Of a stretch of DNA of 64,000 bases, positions 8,700 through 15,833 are shown in pieces; the first letter of the stretch is position 1, and every line of letters starts with the position of its first letter. This stretch comes from Bacteroidales bacterium UBA3743. GTDB taxonomy: Bacteria > Bacteroidota > Bacteroidia > Bacteroidales > Paludibacteraceae. The translations under genes and the position numbers were made by a program. The notes under the pieces are model-generated. The model did no database searches and was not told the DNA's origin. It worked only from the letters and a program-made list of their open reading frames with translations. The stretch lies in contig DFGT01000033.1 in NCBI GenBank assembly GCA_002371265.1, forward strand, positions 15,539 through 79,538. The letters are read 5' to 3'.

Positions 8700-9251
8700 A
8701 TGTCGGATAAACTCACACCTGAGCAGCGTCACAAATGCATGTCGCACATAAGGTCCAAGGATACGAAGCCAGAAGTGGTTGTGCGGAAATGGTTGTGGGC
8801 AGAAGGGTTCCGATATAGGCTTTATGTGAAAGGTCTGCCTGGTTCACCGGACATCGTGATGAAGAAGTATAAGACGGTGATTTTCATCAACGGTTGTTTT
8901 TGGCATGGTCATAATCTTGCATACGGAGGGGAGAACGGAGATGTTGTCGACAGCAAGTGCTGCAGGATACCGAAGACTCGAACTGATTTTTGGATTCTGA
9001 AGATCAAACATAATATGCAGCGAGACTATGTCAATGTGATGCGATATAAGAGAGCTGGATGGCATGTGCTGACAGTGTGGGAATGTCAGTTGAGAGGCAA
9101 AGAGCAACAGCATCAGACGCTGATGGCTTTGTCGCAAAAAATAAATTCCATCATTCTTGATTCCTACCGTCTGCCCAAGAGATATGATTTTGAGCCGGAT
9201 GAAGAGATGCCGATGGTGGCGGAAGAATCTTTTGTTTACGAAAAGAAATGA
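8700..9251 (+). CDS. vsr: Very short patch repair (Vsr) endonuclease
   Basis: 183 residues. In the family, Vsr nicks DNA 5' of a T:G mismatch that arises when 5-methylcytosine in a Dcm site deaminates. Family marks seen: MSHIRSKDTKPE near the N-terminus (residues 14-25), GSPDIVM with the catalytic Asp (about 49), and VIFINGCFWHGH (about 61-72) with the metal and zinc-binding residues. The C-terminal 25 residues are acidic and not conserved. Vsr genes usually sit beside a cytosine-5 methyltransferase; none is in this window, so the gene is an orphan here. Downstream, a flavodoxin lipoprotein and a DUF2461 protein follow at 10 and 1 bases, suggesting one transcript. Confidence 0.93.
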   Translation: MSDKLTPEQRHKCMSHIRSKDTKPEVVVRKWLWAEGFRYRLYVKGLPGSPDIVMKKYKTVIFINGCFWHGHNLAYGGENGDVVDSKCCRIPKTRTDFWILKIKHNMQRDYVNVMRYKRAGWHVLTVWECQLRGKEQQHQTLMALSQKINSIILDSYRLPKRYDFEPDEEMPMVAEESFVYEKK

Positions 9252-9261
9252 AATCAACAAT

Positions 9262-10107
9262 ATGAAGAAATTTTTAATGGCAATATCTGCGGCTTTGGTG
9301 TTTGCAGGTTGTGGAAATCAACAGAAGCCTGCGGCGGAGAAGTGTAGCCCACGACATTCAACTAAATCGCTTGTTTTGTATTATTCACAGACTCACACTA
9401 CCGAGAAGGTGGCAAAACTGTTGGCTGAGGCTGTTTCAGCCGATTTGGATTCAATTGTGCCTGTTGAGCCATACAATGGCACTTTCGAGGAGACTGTTGA
9501 GAGATGCAAAAATGAGATTGAGAGGAATGAGAAACCTCAGTTGATTAAGTCATTGAATGTAGATGTGGCTGAATACGATACTGTTTATTTTGGATACCCT
9601 ATATGGTGTGGTGTCGCTGCCCGACCTGCTGAAGCATGGTTTATGAGATTTGATTTGAGGGGAAAGACGGTGATCCCTTTCTGCACATTCGGCAGTGGTG
9701 GTTTGGAGACGAGTGTGGCAGTACTTAGGAAAATGGCTCCCAGTGTGAATATTTTGGATGGATACGGAATCCGTTCTGCTCGTATAGATAAGGCGGCAGA
9801 GGAGATAAATGAGTTTCTTATTCGCAATGGAATAAAGGAAGGAGAAGTGGCTCCGGAAGTTCCGTTTGGAGACAAGAGAGAGTTGAACGACGAGGAAAAG
9901 GGCATCTTCGACGCTGCATGTGGCGACTATCCGTTCCCTCTTGGCACACCCGTGAAGGTAAGTAGCCGTGTGGCAAAGAACGGCATGGAATACTGTTTTG
10001 TCACAGACTCTAAAGACGCTAAGGGAAATCCTGCTCAGGCAGAGGTCTATGTTATCGTCAGCAATGAGGATGGGGTAGGTCCAGAGTTCACAAAAGTGGT
10101 GAGATGA
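9262..10107 (+). CDS. Flavodoxin-fold lipoprotein
   Basis: 281 residues from the ATG at 9262, which opens a lipoprotein signal (MKKFLMAISAALVFAGC, Cys17). An upstream ATG in frame would overlap vsr and spoil the signal. Residues about 34-190 are a flavodoxin domain: LVLYYSQTHTTEKVA is the FMN phosphate loop, YFGYPIWCGVAARPAEAW and PFCTFGSGGLETS surround the isoalloxazine ring. The last 80 residues are a small extra beta domain (GDYPFPLGTPVKVSSRVAKNG). Bacteroidales encode several such periplasmic flavodoxins; their partners are not known. It sits between vsr and a DUF2461 gene. Confidence 0.85.
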   Translation: MKKFLMAISAALVFAGCGNQQKPAAEKCSPRHSTKSLVLYYSQTHTTEKVAKLLAEAVSADLDSIVPVEPYNGTFEETVERCKNEIERNEKPQLIKSLNVDVAEYDTVYFGYPIWCGVAARPAEAWFMRFDLRGKTVIPFCTFGSGGLETSVAVLRKMAPSVNILDGYGIRSARIDKAAEEINEFLIRNGIKEGEVAPEVPFGDKRELNDEEKGIFDAACGDYPFPLGTPVKVSSRVAKNGMEYCFVTDSKDAKGNPAQAEVYVIVSNEDGVGPEFTKVVR

Positions 10108-10108
10108 T

Positions 10109-10801
10109 ATGAAAAGAGTCATAGAATTTCTTCAAAATCTTGCCGCCAACAACAATAAGGTGTGGTTTGATGCCCATAAAGACGAATACCTTTTGGCAAA
10201 AAAGGTGTTTGAGGATTTCACAGAGCAGTTGATAGCGAAAGTGGAGGCATTTGATCCGTCAGTCAAGGGGTTGAAGGTGAAGGACTGCACATATCGTATT
10301 TATCGCGACGTGAGGTTCAGCAAAGATAAGAGTCCATACAAGACTCACATGGGATGCTACATCTGCCGTGGAGGGAAAAAATCAGGTTACAGTGGCTATT
10401 ATTTCCACGTCGCCACAGAGCAGAGCGACGTCTATCCTTCGGGACACATGCTTGCTGTGGGCGATTATTGTATGGAGCCAAAAGCGTTGAAGATTCTTAG
10501 AGAGGATATTGTCGACGGTGGTGGAGATTTCCAGGAGATACTTGATAAGCAGGTGGATCCATGTTTCCATCTCGACAAAACATTCCAGCTTAAACGTCCG
10601 CCCAAAGGATATGATGATTCCACACCATACATAGATTTTGTGAAATATAAGGTTTTCTGTTTGTGCAGCGAACCGTCTACGGAGGAAATCCTCTCTCCAA
10701 CGCTTGCCGACGATGTGGCGGAAAAGTTTAAGACCACCAAACCATTCCTCGACTATATCAACCGTGCGATTGAATATGTGAAGGAAGGGAACGAGGATTA
10801 A
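10109..10801 (+). CDS. DUF2461 domain protein
   Basis: 230 residues starting one base after the previous stop. The whole chain matches DUF2461 (TIGR02453): FLQNLAANNNKVWFDAHKDEY at the N-terminus, the central YRIYRDVRFSKDKSPYKTH, and YYFHVATEQSDVYPSGHMLAVGDY. The family is widespread and its function is not established; no signal peptide is seen, so it is likely cytoplasmic. The tight spacing implies co-transcription with the flavodoxin gene. The tandem repeat array starts immediately after its stop codon. Confidence 0.85.
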   Translation: MKRVIEFLQNLAANNNKVWFDAHKDEYLLAKKVFEDFTEQLIAKVEAFDPSVKGLKVKDCTYRIYRDVRFSKDKSPYKTHMGCYICRGGKKSGYSGYYFHVATEQSDVYPSGHMLAVGDYCMEPKALKILREDIVDGGGDFQEILDKQVDPCFHLDKTFQLKRPPKGYDDSTPYIDFVKYKVFCLCSEPSTEEILSPTLADDVAEKFKTTKPFLDYINRAIEYVKEGNED

Positions 10802-11425
10802 TTCATAATTCGTAATTCATAATTCATAATTATTGGGGGGGGAAATCCACACATTTGGTTGACCTGCCCTCTCGTAGAGACGCACGGACATGCGTGTAAT
10901 AGAAATTCGTAATTCATAATTCATAATTCATAATTCATAATTATTGGGGGAAATCCACACATTTGGTTGACCAGCCCTCTCGTAGAGACGCACGGACGTG
11001 CGTGTAATAGAAATTCGTAATTCGTAATTCATAATTCGTAATTATTTGGGGAAAATCCACACATTTGGTTGACCAGTCCTCTCGTAGAAACGCACGGACG
11101 TGCGTGTAATAGAAATTCGTAATTCATAATTCATAATTATTGGGGGGAAATCCACACATTTGGTTGACCTGCCCCCTCGTAGAGACGCACGGACGTGCGT
11201 GTAATAGAAATTCGTAATTCATAATTCATAATTATTGGGGGAATTCACACATTTGGTTGACCTGCCCTCTCGTAGAGACGCACGGACGTGCGTGTAATAG
11301 AAATTCGTAATTCATAATTCATAATTATTTGGGGAAATCCGCACATTTGGTTGACCAGCCCTCTCGTAGAGACGCACGGACGTGCGTGTAATAGAAATTC
11401 GTAATTCATAATTCATAATTCATAA
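10802..11425. repeat. Tandem array of six units of about 95-108 bp, each with a family B hairpin
   Basis: Six full units plus a partial one. Each unit has four parts: two to four copies of AATTCATAATTCATA-like heptads; a G tract (ATTATTGGGGG); the conserved CACACATTTGGTTGACC; and CTCGTAGAGACGCACGGACG followed by TGCGTGTAATAGAA. Conserved cores start near 10848, 10952, 11059, 11152, 11247 and 11341. Units differ mainly in heptad number and G-tract length, plus a few point changes. The GAGACGCACGG-ACGTGCGTGT segment folds as a hairpin and recurs alone elsewhere (family B). There are no unique spacers, so this is not a CRISPR array. Confidence 0.9.
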
Positions 11426-12054
11426 TGAGACGGAGAATGCATTCGTCTTTTTAGAAACTTGGCTATATAGTAGAGGGTTGTTAAGTGACCTTCACCTCGG
11501 CAGTGTGAGCTGTAGACGAGCACTATAATTAGGTCTTGTCCTATTTTATAACTGATATTTCTATCTTTTTTCGTCTGAAAGACGCTACCGAGCAAAGCGA
11601 GAGTAACCCGTGACGAAGTCTCGGGAAGAAGTGCCAATGATACAAAACTTTGCCTGAAAGGCAATACCATAAGTACTGCTTTCTCGTTTCTTTTCCTTAA
11701 AAAATCGAAGACTTTCTCTTATAAAATTCCGCGTCTCTTTGTTTATTCTATATGTGCTTGCCCTTTGGGTTCATGGAAGAGGGAGTAAGGGCGTTCCGCC
11801 CTTTATAATCCTCGATTCAGACATTCTGCTACAATATTTATCAATAAATTGAGAATGTTTGAACAAATTCAGCGGACAGCAATAGTTTGGTTTATTTTGT
11901 AGATAAAAAGCGACTTTTGATGAAAAATTCTTCATAATTAGGATAAAACAGTCAAAAACGAAGGATTGTAACTCTTTTTTGTGATTAGCTGTTTTGAGTT
12001 GAGCAAAATAGCATTATTTTAGCCACGAATCTTATTACTCTAATACAAAAATAC
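11426..12054. other. Repeat-bearing intergenic region before the CE1 esterase
   Basis: About 630 bases after the tandem array. Most of it is a degenerate family A element (11473-11813). The last 240 bases are AT-rich with no clear gene; a leader for the esterase gene is expected here but no full TAnnTTTG box was found. Confidence 0.5.
11473..11813. repeat. Family A element, degenerate 341-bp copy
   Basis: The left arm GAGGGTTGTTAAG is preceded by ACTTGGCTATATAGTA, close to the ACTTGGTTATAGAGTC that precedes the 8362 element. The right arm is TAAGGGCGTTCCGCCCTTTA then TAATCCTC, preceded by GCTTGCCCTTTGGGTTCA as in the 8362 copy. The interior is longer than in the 141-bp copy and its open frames show no known domain. 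Confidence 0.55.
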
Positions 12055-13839
12055 ATGAAAAAACTTATTTACTCAATCTTGGGCTCTGCCCTAACTGTGT
12101 CGGCTGCACATGCTGGTACAGAGTACATTAACGTAGGTGGACAGAACCGTCAAATCTATGTTCATGCACCAAAAGGACTTACAGACAATCGTCCGTTGCT
12201 TATCTCTTGTCATGGTATGGACCAGGACATCAATTATCAGCGTGGTATGGCTCAGTGGGAACAGGTGGCAGACACAGCCAATTTTCTTGTTGTCTATCCT
12301 GGTGGTGGAACAGGTTTCTCTACTTGGGATATCAGTGGCGACAAGGACGCCAATTTCATCTCTGCTATCATAGATGAGATGGCTAAAAATTACAACATCG
12401 ACAAATCTCGCGTCTACATGTCGGGATTCTCAATGGGAGGTATGCTCACTTACCATTTGATGAACAAACTTCCCAATAAAATTGCTGCGTTCGCTCCTGT
12501 GTCGGGACATTTGATGGGAACTCCAAGCTACACAGCTAACAGACCGCTTCCTCTAATCCATGTGCATGGTACGAGTGACAGTGTTGTGAATTATGAGCAG
12601 TCAGAAAACTACGTGAAAGATTGTGCTAAACACAACAAGTGTAATTCGAATCCAGTCGTAACAAAGTACTCAAACGGTAATCCATCTTGTACAAAGGAGG
12701 TCTGGACAGATGGAGAATGTGAGACAGAGGTCGTACGTATCTCATTCAATGGACGTGACCATGAGCACAACAATAGCGGTGCTCTTCACACAAGTCGTGA
12801 AATCTGGAATTTCGTGAAGAACTACTCTCTTGAGTGTGGAAAAGTAGGATCGAGCGGCGTTAACTTCTCGTCTCCTTCAGCAAGCGGAAAATATTCTGAT
12901 GGAGATATCCTTCCAATCACTGTAAAGGTGGGTGGCAAGGTTGAGGCTAAAAAAGTGGTTGTGACTTTAGACGGTGAGGAGTTGGCTACCCTTTCTTCTG
13001 AACCTTGGTCGACAGAATGGACTGCCACTCAGGGTAGTCACGTGGTGAAGGCGGTGGCTACAATGTCGGACGGATCTGAGATGGAGGTGGAGACTAAATT
13101 CTCAGTCAACGCTCCTCAGACTCCATATGGAGGAAAAGCACCAGTTTTGCCAGAGAAGATAGAGGCTGAAAACTATGATGAGGGTGGCGACGGATTCGCG
13201 TTCTCAGATTCTGACGACAAAAACGAAGGCAAGGAGTATAGAAACGATGGAGTGGATATCGTCGACAACAAGAAAGGCGACTACGCAATCGGCTATACAA
13301 ATGCAGGTGAGTGGCTTGAATATACAGTGGAGGTGTTGAAAGACGCAGAGTTTGGAATCGAAGCGTCGGCATCCAATGGAAGCAGCAGCTTTGAGTTTGA
13401 TGTTTTGTCGGACGGACAGAAGTTGACGACACTTTCTGGCGAGAAAACTGCCGATTGGGACACATACGCTGTTGTAAAGTCAAAATCAAAAGTGTCGTTG
13501 ACAAAGGGTAAACATGTCATCAAAGTAGTCTTCAATACCAATTACACAAATCTTGACTACATAGAGTTTACTGGAGAGAAGGTAGATCCAGCTGATGTGG
13601 ACGACGTAATGCTAGATGCAAAGTCGGTTGTGATTTATCCTAATCCGGCTCGCAACGAATTTGTCGTAGAGGCACAGTCTGCAATTAGAAGTGTAAAAGT
13701 GATGACAATGAGTGGAGTAGAGGTTAAGACGTCTGAAAATAAGACGGTGGATGTTTCCGACTTGTCGTCAGGCTGCTATTTTGTGGAAGTGACTACAGAA
13801 GAAGCTGTTGTGGTGAAAAAAGTAATGGTAGTTAGATAA
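12055..13839 (+). CDS. Secreted CE1/PHB-depolymerase-type esterase with Ig-like domain, CBM6 and type IX secretion tail
   Basis: 594 residues. Signal peptide 1-20 (VSAAHA). Residues about 25-265 are an esterase of the LpqC/feruloyl-acetylxylan esterase group: SCHGMDQD oxyanion region, nucleophile GFSMGG (about 122-127), Asp in HVHGTSDSVV (about 178), and His in FNGRDHEHNN (about 235). Then an Ig-like domain (about 275-355, DGDILPITVKVGG), a CBM6-type carbohydrate-binding module starting PEKIEAENYDEGGDGFAF (about 362-505), and a tail VVIYPNPARNEFVVEA...SSGCYFVEV that matches the type IX sorting domain. The enzyme probably removes acetyl or feruloyl groups from xylan while bound to the polymer. 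A strong terminator follows. Confidence 0.88.
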   Translation: MKKLIYSILGSALTVSAAHAGTEYINVGGQNRQIYVHAPKGLTDNRPLLISCHGMDQDINYQRGMAQWEQVADTANFLVVYPGGGTGFSTWDISGDKDANFISAIIDEMAKNYNIDKSRVYMSGFSMGGMLTYHLMNKLPNKIAAFAPVSGHLMGTPSYTANRPLPLIHVHGTSDSVVNYEQSENYVKDCAKHNKCNSNPVVTKYSNGNPSCTKEVWTDGECETEVVRISFNGRDHEHNNSGALHTSREIWNFVKNYSLECGKVGSSGVNFSSPSASGKYSDGDILPITVKVGGKVEAKKVVVTLDGEELATLSSEPWSTEWTATQGSHVVKAVATMSDGSEMEVETKFSVNAPQTPYGGKAPVLPEKIEAENYDEGGDGFAFSDSDDKNEGKEYRNDGVDIVDNKKGDYAIGYTNAGEWLEYTVEVLKDAEFGIEASASNGSSSFEFDVLSDGQKLTTLSGEKTADWDTYAVVKSKSKVSLTKGKHVIKVVFNTNYTNLDYIEFTGEKVDPADVDDVMLDAKSVVIYPNPARNEFVVEAQSAIRSVKVMTMSGVEVKTSENKTVDVSDLSSGCYFVEVTTEEAVVVKKVMVVR

Positions 13840-13858
13840 TTTTGATTTACTAATTTTG

Positions 13859-13892
13859 AGCTTGCCCTCATAGTCCGGGGCAAGCTTTTTTT
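13859..13892 (+). terminator. Rho-independent terminator of the CE1 esterase gene
   Basis: AGCTTGCCC pairs with GGGGCAAGCT across a nine-base loop, followed by seven T. Confidence 0.85.
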
Positions 13893-13933
13893 GTTTTAAA
13901 TAGGGTCGTGGAAGTCAAATTAAGACACGACCA

Positions 13934-14818
13934 TTATTTATTTGCTAAAGACTTGATACTTATCTTGTTTATGGCGTCAATAAGTCTTTCGTCATTTGAG
14001 ATTTTGCAAAAAAACGCATCCCAATTTTTTGCAACAGTAAATACGTCGTTAGTGTATTCGTTTGCGATTTTTTGGTCTTTAAATAGTGATATCTTCAAAT
14101 CTTCATTTGTAGTGCTTTCTATAAGTTCATGAATGAATAAAAATAAATGGGATCTCAGTGTAGACTCTATATTTGATATTCTGTAGTAGGAAAAATCTTT
14201 TCTCCATAAGTAGTGAGAAACCATTTCTTTCATTGTTTCCCCACGTCTCATTAGATCAACGAAAGTCGCAACAACATTATCTTCGTTCATTTTATCTGAT
14301 TCGCAAATTCCTGATTCGAAGAACCCTCTGTCTTGATATGATACTATCCCATTACGTTTGAATGGGGACTTAGATTTATAGTAGTCGAGTTCTTTTTTGA
14401 CAAGAGCCAAGGTTCTCTCACATTTTTCCCCTCCGTACATATATTCAAGAACGGATGTGAAAATATCTGAGGGAGAGACTATTTCAAACAATGTCATACA
14501 AGAACACACTTTCATTGCATCTATTCCTCCGAAAATTGATTCCGGATCCGAACAGTCTTGGTTATATAAGGCATTGGTTATTTCGTAAAGCCTTTTGCGG
14601 AGTGTCTCTTCTTCCAGATAGGCTTTCGCTTCAAGAAGTGATTTTATTCCATAATAATTTGAATTATGGCTGTGGCCTAACCCTGCCATCTGTGGAAATA
14701 TATACCATATCCAATGACCTTCCTTTTTGCTGTTCCTTACCTCTTCAAGGGCTCTGTTATAATTTTCAAAATGGTCTTGTGCCTCTATGAAGCGATTTAA
14801 TTTGAATGAATCTTCCAT
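13934..14818 (-). CDS. DUF1810 protein with a long extra C-terminal domain
   Basis: 294 residues. Residues 5-140 match DUF1810: RFIEAQDHFENYNRALEEVRNSKKEGHWIWYIFPQ, GLGHSHNSNYYGI, EAKAYLEEETLRKRL, and FGGIDAMKVCSCMTLFE. Stand-alone family members are about 140-160 residues long. Here about 150 further residues follow (from about 145), rich in aromatic and charged residues (SYQDRGFFESGICESDKMNEDN, MVSHYLWRKDFSYYRISNIES), without a domain I recognise. No signal peptide; likely cytoplasmic. The molecular function of the family is not established. The gene stands alone between the esterase terminator and an AT-rich region. Confidence 0.8.
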   Translation of the reverse strand: MEDSFKLNRFIEAQDHFENYNRALEEVRNSKKEGHWIWYIFPQMAGLGHSHNSNYYGIKSLLEAKAYLEEETLRKRLYEITNALYNQDCSDPESIFGGIDAMKVCSCMTLFEIVSPSDIFTSVLEYMYGGEKCERTLALVKKELDYYKSKSPFKRNGIVSYQDRGFFESGICESDKMNEDNVVATFVDLMRRGETMKEMVSHYLWRKDFSYYRISNIESTLRSHLFLFIHELIESTTNEDLKISLFKDQKIANEYTNDVFTVAKNWDAFFCKISNDERLIDAINKISIKSLANK

Positions 14819-15152
14819 ATTCTGTATGTTAAATCTTTATGTTTTATAAGGACTCAGATGGTAATGCAGAAAATTACTTGTAATCATTAGAATTTTCCTG
14901 CGACTAGCAGTTTGTCCAATAGTTCAGGCTTTCTGATATTTCAATTTTAAGAATGTCTTTATAAAGATAGCTGCTAGATAGATTTTATCATATTTATGAG
15001 ATGTTTGAATGTTGCAAAAAAAACATAAAAAAACTCTCTAATCCAAAATTATTGCCATATTTTCGGAATATAATCCAAAATTATTGCCATATTTTTGGAA
15101 TAGACTCGAATATGGCATCCTTCACGATCTCCATTTTACGGAAAGAGAATGT
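14819..15152. other. AT-rich intergenic region
   Basis: 334 bases with a two-copy tandem repeat (15040-15102) and nothing else recognisable. It contains no protein I can support. Confidence 0.5.
15040..15102. repeat. Two-copy direct repeat, about 31 bp per unit
   Basis: AATCCAAAATTATTGCCATA followed by TTTTCGGAATA occurs twice in tandem, the second copy with one base changed (TTTTTGGAATA). It lies just past the 3' end of the Lrp-type regulator. Confidence 0.8.
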
Positions 15153-15635
15153 TTATTTCTCCACAACAATCGGCACTCCACGGGTGTTTTTCGTCTCACT
15201 CATGACAAAGACGCTGTGCAGACTTCCCAGACAACTCATCGCTCCAAGTTTATGCTGCATAAACTGCTGGTAGGCATACATGTCGCGGGCATAAACTTTT
15301 ATCAGGAAATCGTAATCTCCGCTGGTGTTGAAACATTCGGTGATCTCGTCAATCTCCTGAACCGCATCTATAAACTGCTGTATCATCTCTTCCGAATGTT
15401 GCTTCAGACGGATATTGCACAACACCAGAATACCATTGCCGGCTTTCTTTGCGTCTACAACTGCCATGTATTTGGTGATATATCCCTCTCGCTCCAACCT
15501 TTTTTGTCTTTCGAAAGTGGGGGAGGGAGACAAGTGTACTTTTGCCGCAAGCTCTTTTATTGTCAGTTGCGAATTCTTTTGCAGTTCTTTCAGAATACGA
15601 ATATCCGTTTCGTCAAGTTTATAGCCGTTTTCCAT
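15153..15635 (-). CDS. Lrp/AsnC family transcriptional regulator
   Basis: 160 residues. An N-terminal winged helix-turn-helix (residues 8-60: DETDIRILKELQKNSQLTIKELAAKVHLS, then FERQKRLEREGYI) is followed by the RAM ligand-binding/oligomerisation domain (about 68-150: GILVLCNIRL, VQEIDEITECFNTSGDYDFLIKVYARDM). Members bind amino acids as octamers and control amino-acid metabolism. It is transcribed divergently from metE with 198 bases between the starts, which makes metE and itself the most likely targets. A methionine or homocysteine effector is an inference. Confidence 0.92.
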   Translation of the reverse strand: MENGYKLDETDIRILKELQKNSQLTIKELAAKVHLSPSPTFERQKRLEREGYITKYMAVVDAKKAGNGILVLCNIRLKQHSEEMIQQFIDAVQEIDEITECFNTSGDYDFLIKVYARDMYAYQQFMQHKLGAMSCLGSLHSVFVMSETKNTRGVPIVVEK

Positions 15636-15749
15636 TTCTTGAAATATCTATTTTGCAGTATATTATTCTTGGTTTTGCGTGTTGTGACCGCAAATTAAGC
15701 ATATTTTACCGAACTTTCCAAAATATTTTTATGATTAAAAAGCTCTGCA

Positions 15750-15757
15750 TAACTTTG
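15750..15757 (+). promoter_or_regulatory. -7 box of the metE promoter
   Basis: TAACTTTG at 15750-15757; 19 bases upstream the sequence is TTTT, a weak -33 box. Predicted leader about 70 bases. No riboswitch fold was recognised in the interval. Confidence 0.5.
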
Positions 15758-15833
15758 CAGTGCAATTGCGAAAAAGATGTTCTGGTCTTAATCGGGTCTG
15801 AACAAATAATTACAAACTAATCGTACTGAAGAT

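Noticed and set aside
10802..11425. Possible CRISPR array
   Set aside because: Units are about 100 bp and repeat throughout, with no unique spacers and no cas genes.
11413..11670. Open frame of 85 codons on the minus strand
   Set aside because: It lies wholly inside the tandem array edge and family A element, with no known domain and no promoter.
15636..15833. Cobalamin or SAM riboswitch upstream of metE
   Set aside because: The 198-base interval shows neither a B12 box nor a SAM-type core; an Lrp-type regulator opposite is a simpler explanation.
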